Origin: Mesomycoplasma conjunctivae
Lineage (GTDB): Bacteria > Bacillota_I > Bacilli_A > Mycoplasmatales > Metamycoplasmataceae
Direction of reading: 5' to 3'
NCBI RefSeq assembly: GCF_000026765.1
Contig: NC_012806.1
Coordinates: forward strand, 372,001 to 436,000
DNA length: 64,000 nt
The notes beneath the pieces are model-generated. The model did no database searches and was not told where the DNA came from. It saw nothing but the letters and a program-made list of their open reading frames with translations. Shown here piece by piece: positions 11,576 through 23,478 of the stretch (within the stretch, counting starts at the first letter, position 1; each line of letters begins with the position of its first letter). Made by a program: the position numbers and the translations under genes.

Positions 11576-12309
11576 CAAATTATAACATAAATATAAAAAA
11601 TTGATGAAGACAAATTGGTGTAATAAAAACTAAGTCTAAAAGTTTAGTTTTAATTCTTGTTTCTTTATATTGAATAAGAAAAAGAAAAAAATCAATAAAT
11701 TGTTCTGAAATATCCAATTGAATACAAAATAATTTTAAATATTCTATTTCAATAACAACAGTAAATAAAAATTTACACCTTTTATCAAAAGAAAATATTA
11801 TTTTTTTAGATAAACAAAAAGGTATTTTAACAGTTCAATCTATGCCTAAATTTCCTTTTAAAGTAATTAAAAATTGAGAAAAAATAATTAAAACTATGCT
11901 AGAAAATCAAATTTTAGTAAGTTACAATAGAATAAGTATTTTGGAGGAAATGATTGAGCAATCTGAAAGTGAATTAGCTTTTAAATCTAAATATACAAAA
12001 ACATATTGATTAAATAAATACAGTTTAAAAGAATATTCATCTTTTAGTGTTTGACTTTGAAAAACATGGCAAAGATATAGAAGTTTGCACAAAAGTACTG
12101 TTTCAAGGTTTTTCAAACAAATTAAAGGTTTTGTAATTAGTATAAGAAGTTTTTCAAGTGTTTACTTAAAACAAACAATTGAAATTAGTTTTCAAAAAAT
12201 TTATGCAAAGAGACAACTTTATTTTGACAAATTTTTAAAAAAATATAAATGAAAAATTAAAAGTTTATATTTTAATTATAAAGTAATCAAACATTTAGAG
12301 CGTTTGTAA
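11560..12309 (+). CDS. Hypothetical basic ICE protein, GTG start inside the hairpin array
   Basis: Predicted 249 residues from GTG at 11560, which sits in the loop of the last hairpin and has AAAGGAGG six bases upstream. The frame is open to TAA at 12307 with many TGA-encoded tryptophans; no in-frame ATG occurs until about codon 95. The protein is very basic (Lys/Arg/Tyr/Ser-rich), with one possible hydrophobic stretch near residues 33-42 (LVLILVSLYW). I do not recognise it. The GTG start is inferred from the strong ribosome site. If the hairpin forms, it would hide this start. Confidence 0.6.
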
Positions 12310-12520
12310 TTAAATTAATCTATTTTATTATTATTAAAATTGTCAAAATAAATCTTAAAACTAAGTTTTTAGCAAAAACTTTTCTTTAAACATGCCAATT
12401 TTATTAAATTTAAGTTTTAAAAAGTTTATTCATTAAGAATTTTAAGGAATTGCAACTCTAAGTATTTTTACTAAAGTAAAAATACGATTATCTTGATATA
12501 TATAAGAAGGTTTTTTTAAT
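12310..12520 (+). promoter_or_regulatory. ICE intergenic leader with perfect 10-bp hairpin
   Basis: An AT-rich gap between two ICE gene blocks. At 12462-12485 it holds GTATTTTTAC-TAAA-GTAAAAATAC, a perfect inverted repeat with no T run after it, so it is more likely an operator or RNA control element than a terminator. GATATATATAAG just downstream could be a -10 region, and AGAAGG precedes the next start. I see no gene in the rest. Confidence 0.45.
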
Positions 12521-12583
12521 ATGAATAAAAAGCAAAAAAATAATGTAAAATTTACTTATTATAAAAAAGCTAATGAATATTAG
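12521..12583 (+). CDS. Possible 20-codon leader peptide
   Basis: MNKKQKNNVKFTYYKKANEY, preceded by AGAAGG at a good distance. It overlaps the start of the next small gene by 11 bases (ATGAATATTAG), an arrangement typical of translational coupling. It may be a real leader peptide or only the ribosome-loading site for the following gene; its length gives no statistical support. Confidence 0.35.
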   Translation: MNKKQKNNVKFTYYKKANEY

Positions 12584-12773
12584 TAATTTAATAGCAGCTA
12601 TTTTTGCTCTAGTATTTTATTTGCTATTAGGTTTGTATATTTGAAAAACTAATAACAAAATTAAAATAAAGATTATGGCAAAAAAATCTAGGCAAAAAAA
12701 GATAGTTTCATTGTATTTTGCTTTTATTATGGCTTTAGTATATGGAGTGTTTTATGTCATCTTTTCAAACTAA
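12573..12773 (+). CDS. Small ICE membrane protein
   Basis: Predicted 66 residues with two membrane segments (about 4-23 and 43-63) separated by a short basic loop (KIKIKIMAKKSRQKK). One TGA encodes Trp. It overlaps the small frame upstream and, by 20 bases, the lipoprotein gene downstream, so it belongs to the same operon. Topology with both ends outside is plausible from the positive loop. Its place before the lipoprotein and VirB2-like gene suggests a role in the conjugation apparatus, but I do not recognise the family. Confidence 0.6.
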
Positions 12774-14196
12774 AATTAAAAAATATGGAAAACTATTACC
12801 TATAACTTTGGTTCCTTTTGCTTTTGTTTCTTGTATTGAACCTTATGTAGAAATTCGTAAGGAAATTAATAGACAACTTTTACCACAATCTAGACCAGAA
12901 GTTAATTTAAATAATACTGATGAACCTAGCAAATCAAATATTGCAGATCCTACAATAGAAGATGTATCTAATAATTTAGTAAACAACTCAAGATTAAGTT
13001 TAAATGGTCGTAAGAAAAATCCTAAAATACCACAAAATAAATTTAATCCTGATAAAAATTATTTAACTGAATTTAAAGATGCTAGTTTTCAAAAAGGTGA
13101 AAAATATGGATTAATGAATTATTGGTATTTTTTACAATCAACTCCTTATATTTTAGAAAAAAATGGTTTTAGAGATTTTACTTTAACATCTTACAAAGAA
13201 GAGTATTTAAAAAAATTAGATTATTTGAGTGAAAAGCTCAAAAGCTATAACTATAATAATTTAAATAAATATACTACAAATGGTAAAAGACACGATGTTT
13301 GATTAACAGAGATAAAAGAATTTAGCAAAAGTATTGGTTCAAAGTCTGATAGTTCTTTTCATGATACACTACAACCTCCATTTGAGACAGAAAAACTATT
13401 TAAAATCATTAAAGATGAGCTTGGCAAAGATGTCGAGAATTCACTAATAAAAGAAATGATAGTTTATGATTTTATTTATGGTAATTTCTATGCCGATCCT
13501 ATCACAATGTATGAAGGTGAATTTAGAAATAATGATGATAGATTTGTTAGATTTTTCAGAGATGATTATTATATTCAAAAAAACTATCAACCTAATAGTA
13601 AAGAAAAGTTGTGATATAGTCTTTTATTATTAGTTCAAGATGTCCAACGTGCTTATCAAGGTCAAGGCGCAGTTTATTTTGTTTTATCAAGAATGGAAGC
13701 TTTTGAGCGTGCATTATTTGAAATAAATAATTCAGATCAACCATTGGCAAAGCAAATCCAAATTAAATTAAGAAATACCATTAAAGAATTAGTCGGAACA
13801 ATTAGAGATTTTTTATTACCAGACAAACATATTAGTTTACGTAAGGATTTAGTTTTTAACATTGATCCTGAGCAAAATTTAGATATGCAATCTCTAGCTT
13901 CTGATTTTATTGACTATTATAATAAAAAAGTCGCACCTTTAATTTGAAAATATAATAATGAAACTGAAGATGTAAAAATTGAACCTCTTGATCAACAAGT
14001 TAATACATTTTATTTAAAAGAATATGTTTATCCACTTCTAAATGGGACAAGAATTACAGTGCTAGATCCTGATAAAGAAAATCAAATATCAGAGCGAGCA
14101 TGACAAACATGAAGAAATCAATTTGAAAGTCAATTTCAATTAAAATATCAAGAACAAATTAATTCCTTACAACAAAACAATTCTGTAGAAAATTAG
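12754..14196 (+). CDS. ICE surface lipoprotein (CDS14-like by position)
   Basis: Predicted 480 residues. The signal peptide with lipobox (LVPFAFVSC, Cys near 27) indicates a membrane-anchored surface lipoprotein. I chose ATG 12754, with GGAG upstream, over the in-frame ATG at 12742. After an Asn/Pro/Asp-rich linker the body is mixed charged with many aromatics; TGA codons are read as Trp throughout. In Mycoplasma agalactiae the lipoprotein CDS14 at this place in the ICE is needed in recipient cells for conjugation. The match here is by position and type only, as I cannot compare sequences. Confidence 0.75.
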
Positions 14197-14328
14197 TAAA
14201 AAATTATCTATACATTAAAAATAAATAATTTTTTATCTATATAAAACTAATGATTATCTAACTTTTTAATAATTAAATTAATAATTTATGCTTATAAAAT
14301 AAATATTTTTTTATTTAAAAGGAAGATT

Positions 14329-14736
14329 ATGGAAAATTTCCAAAACATTTTAAACGTCGTTTCATTTGCGGGTGAAAATAATTCTTTAACAAATATTCAA
14401 ACAACAGTCAATTCAATTACACAAACTGCAACTGGTATAACTATTTTATTTTTTAGTTCAGTTAGTGGTTTTGTTATTTTAGTTTCAATTATTTGGTTTA
14501 TTGTCGAATTTCTTAAATATAAATTTGCTAATAATAATCAAAAAAAAGCTGAAATTTGAGCTAATATTAAAAAAAGCTTATTAATTATTGGGGTTATCAT
14601 TGTTGTACTTATAGCAGCTGGTGCAATAGTAAGTACTATCGTTAACCTTGTTTCTAATTCTTTTTCTGGAGTCCAACAAATAATCAATCCTAGCTCAAAC
14701 ACAGCTCCTGGTAGTGCTGGTGCTCCTGGTGCTTAA
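14329..14736 (+). CDS. VirB2-like small membrane protein of the conjugation channel
   Basis: Predicted 135 residues. An N-terminal amphipathic part is followed by two membrane segments (about 43-65 and 82-106) and a short Ser/Gly/Ala/Pro tail (APGSAGAPGA). The two-helix plan in front of a large membrane protein and VirB4 resembles the pilin-like VirB2/TrbC position of type IV secretion systems; the assignment is by topology and order, not by motif. It has a clear AAAGGAAG site and an AT-rich 132-base leader that may carry its own promoter. Confidence 0.6.
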
Positions 14737-14752
14737 TTTATAAAATCTAAAT

Positions 14753-16414
14753 ATGATTTTTGCTGATATTTTTGATTGAATAAGTTATTTATTCTTTAGT
14801 GCAGCTTGGATGATTTTTGCTTGGCCTTTTATAATTTTTTTAAATATTATTACCACTTTATTTGGATCTATTTCCTTCAATGTTATAAAAAATATGTTTT
14901 TTGGTTCACAAGAGAATTTTAGTATTACTAAAATTCCGTTACCTTTTTGAATTTCTGCTGGATTGGCAGCAACAGTTTTATTGTTTTTAGTTATCTATAG
15001 ATTAGTTAAAAACTTTTTTCTCTCTAATAAAAAACCTAATGAGTATGATTCAAGTATTAAAAATGTTATTATTAATACAGCATCGGCAATCATTTTTCCA
15101 ATTATATTTATTGTACTTATATTTATTTGCTTTATTGGAATTAATTTACTGGTCAATGGAATCAAGGAAAGCTTAGGTTATCGACATAATTTAACTTTAT
15201 CATTAATTAGAGGTGCCATTGGTGAAATAAAATTAAGTGCAAGTGATGTCGAATCTATTAGTAAAGGTAATGTAATGCCTCTTGATGCTTATAAACACTT
15301 AAGTGTAGGTGATGGACCTAGATTAATTTTATTGGTTGCAATTTCAACATTAATTATTAGTTGACTGTTATCTTCAACATTGATAGGTCTTGTATCTAAT
15401 TTAGCGCAAATGTTTTATCAATTAATCTTATTACCTGTTTTTTCAGTTAGCAAAATTATAGATGATGGCCGGTTATTTAAAAAATATATGCAAGCTTTTT
15501 GGGCTAAATTTTGAGTTGTTGTCATCTATCAATTATCATTTTCGTTTTTCTTTATATGAGCAGAATATACAGTTAACCAAGGTTATCAAATTATCAAAAA
15601 TGAATCATCATTTCAAAATGATTCTATAGTTTCCAATTCATTATTAAATTTTTTCCTAAGTTTTGTCTTTATTCTAGGAGGCGGGGTAGCAATAAAAACA
15701 ATTGGAGAAGAGTTTGCAGGTTATTTTGGTAGTGATGGATTTGTTCGCTCACAACAAGAATGAGCACGTCGAACTCTAAAAGGAGTTGCTTTTTCCGCCG
15801 GTGCTATAACAGGAGCTGGCATTCTTGCTAAAAAAGGTTTTATAAAAGGACAAAAATTAACTGGCTTTCATGATTTTAAGAAAGCAGAAATTAAAGCTCG
15901 CTATAAAAAAGGTGAAATTTCAAGAACTGAAAAAAGAGCTGAACTTGAGCAATTAAGAGCGGACAAAATTGCCAAAGGTCAAACTTTTCGAGAGGGTTGA
16001 AACAACACAGATGGCAATGTATTTAAAAAACTTTACTCTGGAGTTAGAGCTAATCGTGAAAGCAAAGATTTAGGATTAGTAGAAGAAGTTGGATTTTTAG
16101 GTTCTAAACTTTCAATGGGAGTTAAAAATTGACAAAAAAACAAAGCTGAAAAAGTGCTGCAAAATGATCCTAAAAATTCAGAGGATAATACCAAATTATT
16201 TCAAGAAGCTGTTGAGAAAAAGACTAAATCTTTTGAAAAACAAAAATCAAGATTTAGCAAAAGACAAGATAATCTTTATGAGACAGTACATATAAATCAT
16301 CGCAACGATGCTTTACAAGGTGATGTATATAAAGATTGAAAAAGAGATTTTGAGAAAAGAAAACAAGCTAAAAAAGATAATGAGGATATAAATGAAAAAA
16401 CAGATTCAAAATAA
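14753..16414 (+). CDS. VirB6-like polytopic membrane protein of the conjugation channel
   Basis: Predicted 553 residues. The first 330 have about six hydrophobic segments (near 8-40, 65-85, 110-140, 200-235, 255-285, 300-330). A long, basic, helical cytoplasmic tail follows, rich in Lys/Arg/Glu (KKGEISRTEKRAELEQL). This layout is that of VirB6/TrbL-type inner-membrane channel subunits. It starts 16 bases after the VirB2-like gene, and its 3' end overlaps the VirB4 gene by 23 bases, so the three are one translational unit. No catalytic motif is expected or seen. Confidence 0.65.
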
Positions 16415-19031
16415 AGCAATTAATAAAATTAAATTGAATTTATTTAAGAATTTTACTATTAAGGATTTTTTTGTTTTAATTATTGTTATCATCATAGCTT
16501 TAATTGTTGTCGCTTCTCTTAATAGTCAAATTAATTTCTTTTTTAAAGTTTTAATATTTATAGCAATTTTTGCTTTTATAGGTTTACCTTTGCTTATAAA
16601 TTTTCCATCTCAAAATGCTAGAGGATGACAAATTTTTATTAATTGAATTAAATTTGTCAGCTTGCCTAGGAAATATTCATCAAAGTCCAAAAGTTCAAAT
16701 AATACATCAAATTTAGTTCCTTATGAAAGTTGTAAAAATGATTTTATTTACAGCAATTTTGGTTATGTTGGTGGTTTAAAAATTCAAGGTTTTGATTTAT
16801 TTGCTTATGATGAAGATTACCAACTATCCATATTTCATCAGTTTAGTAAAATAATTAATAATATTAATCATAAAATTTCTATTATTAAAATTGTTGTTGA
16901 TAATGACATCAAAGCAAATCAAGATTTTTTCGAACAACAAAGAGAAATTTGCCTAGAAAATAACGATGAAAACTTTTGTGAAGCATATAGTGATGATTTA
17001 ACAATTAATTTTGAAGGACAAACTAAATTTGATTATTATGTTTTAGTTTATGGTTTTGAATTTAAAGATTTAGAATTTGAAATTGCAAGATTAAAAAGTG
17101 CTTTTTCGCAAATTAATATTAATTCACAAAAATTAAAAATAGAAGAATTATTAAATTTATCTATTCAAACTTTAAATTCAAATGATAAGTTCCCAAAAGA
17201 AATTTTGCAGCAAATTAAAAATGAGAAAAAAAATATTGCTAAATATTTTGCTTTAGATGAAATTAGTTGAAAGTCTAAATATTTTACTTCACATAATAAA
17301 TTTTTTTCCTTTCAATCAATTTCGGAATTACCTTTAGAATTACCCCCTTATTGAGCAAACAATTTTTTTAATTCTAATTCTAATGTAATTTGAAATATTC
17401 AAAAAATCGATGAAAAAGAGAAAAACAAAATCCTTAACAAAGCTCATACTATTTTAGATATTAATAGTGAAGATAAAACACAAAATATCATAGACAAGAA
17501 AAAAGGAGAATTTGAGCAAGAAGCTATCGAAAATGTTATAGACATAGCTGCAACAGGTCAAAATTTATTTTATTCTACTTTTTTATTTGTCAATAGTGCT
17601 AATTCAAAAGAAGATTTAATAAATTTAGAAAATCAAAATTCACATTTAGTTAAGAGTATTGGGGCTAAAATACATACTTTGAGATTTAAACAATTAGAGG
17701 CATATATAAATAGTTTTTTTAGACAAAAAGATACGCTAAAAGAATGAATTGAAATGCCGGCAAATAATATTGCATATGGCTTTCCATTTACAACAAGAGA
17801 ATTTAATGATGGAAATTATAATGTATTAGGGACAAATTTTCATGATGGCACTCCATTATTTTTTGATCAATTTTTGCAACAAGATAGTAGAAAAAATTCA
17901 AACTTATTTATTTTAGGAACTTCTGGCTCTGGTAAAACTACTATTACAAAAAAATTAATTAGTTACAATCTTTCAATTGGTAATCATGTCATAATTTTAG
18001 ATCCTCAAAATGAATATGCAAAATTGGGAAAATTATTTAATGCAAATATTATCCATTTAAACGGTAGTGGTCAAACAGTTTTTAATCCACTTCAAATTAG
18101 AAAAATATTTAATCCAAATGATAGTAAAGTTAAAAATACAAATTTAGAATTGTTATCTCTAAATATTTCAAAACTTGAAACATTTTTTAAAATTATTTTT
18201 CCTGAATTAAATCAAATAAGTTTTATGGCTTTAAAACAAGCAGTAGAAAAACTTTATGAAAAATTTGGATTTTATGAACTTAGTGATGATATTACCGAGT
18301 ATGAAAATACATTTTATCCAACAATTGATGATTTAATCCAAGTTGTCAAAGAAGCTGAATTTGATTTTTTAACTAAACAAGAAAAAAATATTTTGTTAGC
18401 ATCGCTAAAATCAGAATTTAATAAAAATAGTATTTTAGGAAAGATGTTTAATAATCATAGCACTAATTATAATGCTACACAAAATTTCGCAATTTTTAAT
18501 GTTGCTGCATTAATGCAATTAGACAAAAAAATTTATCAATCCGCATTTTTTCTAACTTTATCATTTATTCAAGGCGAAATTTCAGACTTTTATATGCAAG
18601 ATAATAAAAAAATTATTTTAGTAGTAGATGAAGGACATAAATTTATTGATGAGTCTAATTTATTTGCTTTAAACTTTTTATTTGATACTGCCAAAACTAT
18701 TAGAAAATATAATGGTGGATTAATTATTACAACACAAAATCCAGGTGATTTTGCTATAACAGGTGAAGCAGCACGTAAATCTGAAGCTATTATTGAAAAT
18801 TGCCAATATTCAATATTTTTCAATCTTAAAAGTAAGGATATTGAAAAGATAGATAATTTATATAAAAATGTTGGTGGCTTAAGTGAGGATGAGAAAAATT
18901 TTATAAGTTTAGCTCAAATTGGAGATTTTCTTTTAACAGTTGATAGTGTTAATCGTTTTAAATTAAGTGCTTATTATAATGATGTTGAAAAATCTTATTT
19001 TTTTGATAAAGGAGACAAAGTAAATGGCTAA
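16392..19031 (+). CDS. traE: TraE/VirB4 conjugation ATPase with fused N-terminal membrane domain
   Basis: Predicted 879 residues. Residues about 22-75 contain two membrane segments and resemble the small PrgI/VirB3-type protein that elsewhere is encoded separately; here it is fused to the ATPase. The ATPase has Walker A GTSGSGKT at 509-516, Walker B IILVVDEGHKF (Asp746) and a following TTQNPGD motif. VirB4 proteins energise assembly of the mating channel and substrate transfer. It corresponds to CDS17 of mycoplasma ICEs. It starts inside the preceding gene, and its stop overlaps the next ATG by 8 bases. Confidence 0.92.
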
Positions 19032-19638
19032 GAAAAATACTACAAAAAAAGAAACAAACAAAGCGACTTTGTGACTACATTATACAGATCCTAAAGAAGT
19101 TAAATTAATCAATAAGATTAAACAAGAATTAATAGAAAATGATAAAAATCCGACACGTGAATTTAAAAAATTCATAATTCAAAGCATTCAATCAGACTCC
19201 TTTGCCCAATCCTTTTTCTCAATTAGACAAGATATTTATTATTCTTTGAGAAAAGCGACCTTTGCCTCATTAACACCTTTTTATTTAAAACTAATCGAAA
19301 TGCAAAAGGAAAGTTTTTTAAATGCACAATTGTTAAGTGAAAAAGTAGATTTTTTAATTAACTGAATTATTGACAAGCCTCAAAATTTTAACAAATTTGA
19401 TGAACAACAATCACTAAAATTACTAAAAGAGATAAATATTTTCCAACAAAAAAGAATGGAAATTAATGCAAAACTTAGGGTGTTAAAATCTAAAAATAGA
19501 ACAAGAAAAAAAGAGATTTTAGAATTCTATGAAAGATTCCTTGCTAGTGAAAAAATTAGTCAAAAAAATGGCGAGGATATTTATAATCAAGATGAAATTA
19601 AAAATGAAGGAGATGAAGATGAATACAAAAATTATTAA
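19024..19638 (+). CDS. Hypothetical ICE protein after TraE (CDS18-like by position)
   Basis: Predicted 204 residues. It is soluble, strongly charged and mainly helical, with a Lys-rich start (MAKKNTTKKETNKATLW), a helical middle and an acidic C-terminus (NEGDEDEYKNY). No membrane segment and no known motif. Its start overlaps the traE stop and its end overlaps the following gene, so it is cotranslated with the transfer machinery. It may be a cytoplasmic accessory factor, but that is only inferred from position. Confidence 0.65.
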
Positions 19639-22600
19639 ATTGATCTTACCTTTTTTCTCTTTTTCTACATTATTTTTTATGCCTTCTCTTATAAATAACA
19701 TTCCCATTTATAATACTAATAGGAGAATTGATGAAAAATTTGCTCCAAAATCTCGTCATATTTCTGTTTCAAAAAATTACAATGTTAATGTTAATTTAGC
19801 TTATCAAGCTCCTAAAGCTAAAATCAAAATAAGTACTGAAGGTGATAATTCTTATGGAATTGGATGGCTAGGAGGATCTAATTTTGGAGTTAGTTATAAT
19901 GATAAATCAACTGTCAAACAATTAAGTGCTGGTTGATTTTCAGATTATGAATGAAATTTACAACAAGGTTATTATCCTCTCTGAAAACGAAATTATGTTA
20001 AAAAAAATAATGGCTTTTATGATATCAATAGTGGCTCTGGTATAAGAGATGATTATGTTCATAATTTTAATGATATTAAATTTCAAAGAAGTCCAACACA
20101 AAATGAATCATTTAGTTTATTAAAAGTAACTCTTGATAACTGAGATATAAGTAGTGGTTTAAAAGAAGAATTTGCTAAGCAATTAAACAACCAAAATTGA
20201 AGTGATTTTACATTAACTGAATTTAAACTTAATTTTGCATACACAATAAGTGATGAACATATAGTGAGTGTAAAAACAACTATGTCTGCAACAGCGAAAT
20301 TTCAGGAAAAAAGCTTACATGAAAATCAAGAAATTAATAAATTAAATTCTTACTTAAACAATATTAAAAATCAATTTAATACCAGGTTTAATGGCAAATT
20401 TATTATTCCTACAGATACTGGCTATGCTAATGGATTAAATGCTTTAGCTTCTAAGACCACTAATAAATCTAATAAAGAATATTTTCATGATTTAGTTAAT
20501 AATTGATTCGACCCTATTAAAACACAAAATGATAACAATTATAAAGCTGAATTTTGATATACTACTAATTCAAAAAATGAACCATCAGAAGTTTTTATTA
20601 AATTTTATAATCCTATAGATAAAAGATATGAGCAATTCATTTTATCATCTAACATGAAAATAGAATGGCAACCTACCGAATTTTTAAAAAAACAATCTTT
20701 TAGTTCAAGACTTGAATTTATACCATCATATATTTATGATTATGATACCAAAACTAAAAGATTAGTCAGAATTCTAAGTCCAAAAAAAGAGATAAATGAT
20801 GATGAAACTAAAAAATTAAAAGAAGAATCCGCTAGATCAAATAGTAGTCAATTATATGGCGGAAAATTTGAATATTTTGGAGATGTTGGAGTTGAGTTTT
20901 CTGCTAGTGATGATGAAAATGAAGTCTTATATATTAATGACAAACCTGTCGATGTGTTAAATAAACATTTTAGTACTATTTTAAAAGATTTGCGACTTGA
21001 AGATAAAGAAGAAGGAGCAATTAATACCTACAAAGTTGAAATAAAACAATTTAAAAGAGATTCAAAATCTAAAAACAATAGTGAAGTAGTAAAAACTTAT
21101 ACTGTGCACATTACAACTAAAAGTGTCAATAGTATTTTAGAAGGTAAATGGTTTGCATGAGATCCTAAAAATAATCCAAAACAAAAAGATTTAATTACTG
21201 AAAATCTTTTAGATAGTAAAGGTAATCCTATTTTAGATAATCAAGGAAATTCTGTTAAAAATCCAAACTTTGATCCTTATATTAATCCAACAACCGGTAC
21301 TAAAAAACAATTGCTTTGAGTCACAAATAAATTTAATTGTTCATGGCAAAGATGCCAAACAGGAATAGAAGATGCAATTTTTTATCCTGATTCAAGTATT
21401 GCTCAATCAGGATTTATAGCTGAAGCTGCAGTTGTGGGCAAAGGTGTTAACTTATCGCTAAATACTAATATTAAAAATAGTAATACAGAAGTAAAACGTT
21501 ATAGTGTTAATTTAGCCAATCAAAATAATTTTGAAATTCAAGAACATAATATTCCAGGACTAGCAACTAGTAAAAAAGGAACTAAAGAAGAAATTATTAA
21601 TAATGAAAATAATTATTTTTCAACTAGTGGTTTGTGACTTTTTAGAGTTAGTCATGAAAAAGATCAACAAAGTTTTAAATTGTTTTTAATTGGTGAAAAC
21701 AGCAATACTAGTTTATTCACTGATATAGTCCATAGCAATTATTACACTCCTTTTTGATCTTCATTAGCTGGCAAAAATCTTAAGGAATATTTGAAAAAAG
21801 AAAGAAAATTAAGTGAAAAAAATATTGATAGTCTATCTTATGAAAAAGTTTTATCATATTGAAAATCTTATATAGATTTCAAACTTAATAAAAATCAAAT
21901 TCAAGATCCTAACTTAAGTGATTTGGCTAAAATAATTGATAAAAATTTAGAAGAGCAAATAGTAAATAACCAAATTGATTTAAAACAAAATCAAAAAATT
22001 AATTTACAAGTAGATATATCCGATTTTGTCTCTTCACTTAGTCAACAACAATTAGAAGCTTTAAAATTTGACAAAAATTCTAATTCAGCTCATCTAAATT
22101 TTAATGTTGAAAATTTATCTACAAATAGTGATAATAGTAAAGATCTAATTTTAGATTTAGATAAAAACCAATCTATACCATTAAATTTTAAATATAATTT
22201 TGAATACACAGGTATCAGAAATCAAGATGAAATAAAAAAACTAAAATCTACTAAAGAAGAAATTTTAGTCAAAGATTTTTTAGAGTCTGAAATTAAAAAA
22301 ACAATAACTAAAAATCCTTTTTTATCAAGTGATCAATTATTAGAAAAAATAAATTATTTATCTAGTTCTATTACTGGTAGAGATGATGTGCAAACCATAA
22401 TAAATTATCAAGGGTTAAGTGATTATCAAGTAGAATTAAAAACTAGTAATGAAGGTATTTTCTTTGATAAAAATAAATTTAAATTTAACTTAAAAGAAAT
22501 TCAAGAAGAAGCTAAAAATAATTACAATCCTTTTTCAATTTTGCCAGATAATTTTACAATTAATTTAGCAGGAATTGACAATAATACGCAAGCTATTGAT

Positions 22601-23254
22601 TATATAAAAAGTCAAATCCAAGAAGCTACAAATGGTAAATTAAAAGCTAATCAAGATTTTGATTTTGTGAGCCTACAACCACTAATTACCAATTCTACTA
22701 TATTAAATCCTGAGGAAAATTTATCTAATTTAGATTTAGCTAATTCTATTAATTTAGGATTACAAAGTTTAAAACAACCTGGTTTTGCTAACATAAAAAT
22801 TATTAATACTGTGGCTAATACACAAAAACCCAATATAACAGATTTATCTAAAATTAAGTTAGATCCTATTATTCTAAAAACAAATAAAGAAAGTGAAATT
22901 TCGGAAGAATTAATTCAACAATTAAACCAACAATTAGTCAAATTTGATTTAAATGTTCAAGACTATTTAACTGCTAACAATTTTAATCTTGCTTTAGAAA
23001 AAATCCAAAATAATAAAGTCAGTGACATAGAATTAGAACCTGCTAATTTTTTAACTAATAATAAATTAAAAATTAAAGTAGAAAATTTAGACTTTAATAA
23101 TTTAATTAGCGACTTAGATATAAAAAAAGATGTAATAGAAAAAAGAAATGAAAGCATTACTTGAATTATTCCAGCAATTTTAATTCCAATTATTATTATC
23201 TCTGTTGCAATATTTTTTATATTTAGAAAAAAATTCAAAACATTTAAAAAATAA
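19619..23254 (+). CDS. Large ICE surface protein (CDS19-like by position)
   Basis: Predicted 1211 residues. The N-terminal signal/anchor (KIIKLILPFFSFSTLFFMPSL) is followed by a very long Asn/Lys/Ser/Asp-rich extracellular region and one C-terminal membrane segment (about 1180-1203) with a basic tail. Thus most of the protein faces outward, tethered at the C-terminus. Residues about 785-1180 contain repeated KIID/LQVDISDF-like segments. I chose ATG 19619, preceded by AAGGAG, over an upstream in-frame ATG. It is the last gene of the transfer operon. A role in cell-cell contact during mating is plausible, but no motif proves it. Confidence 0.75.
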
Positions 23255-23330
23255 ATAAAAAATTACTCTTCATAATTTATAACCGATCAAAAAACTTTTT
23301 ATTTTTGCAAAAATAATATAAAATATGAAT

Positions 23331-23457
23331 GAGTTGTTTTTTAAACATGTATTGCTTTGGTAGGTGTTCTCTGCTGCTCAAAAAAGAACAATATTAACTT
23401 TACAGTTGTAGTTTAAGCAAAAAAACTGTAAAACCACCTTTTTTAGGTGGTTTTTTT
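23331..23457 (+). ncRNA. Candidate small structured RNA of the ICE
   Basis: Between two convergent gene blocks lies a 127-base stretch without a convincing reading frame. It has TTGCAA and TATAAAAT upstream (23305-23324, not ideally spaced) and three hairpins in order: TGTTCT/AGAACA (23365-23370/23385-23390), TTACAGTT/AACTGTAA (23400-23407/23424-23431) and a strong terminator. Only 12- and 16-codon frames occur. The layout promoter, folded body, terminator is that of a small RNA. No known RNA family is recognised. Confidence 0.5.
23431..23457 (+). terminator. Rho-independent terminator
   Basis: AACCACCT / AGGTGGTT with a five-base loop, followed by TTTTTTT. It ends the small RNA candidate and any read-through from the 1211-residue surface protein gene. 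The convergent genes to the right stop at 23479. Confidence 0.85.
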
Positions 23458-23478
23458 ATTTAATTTTATAAATTTTTA

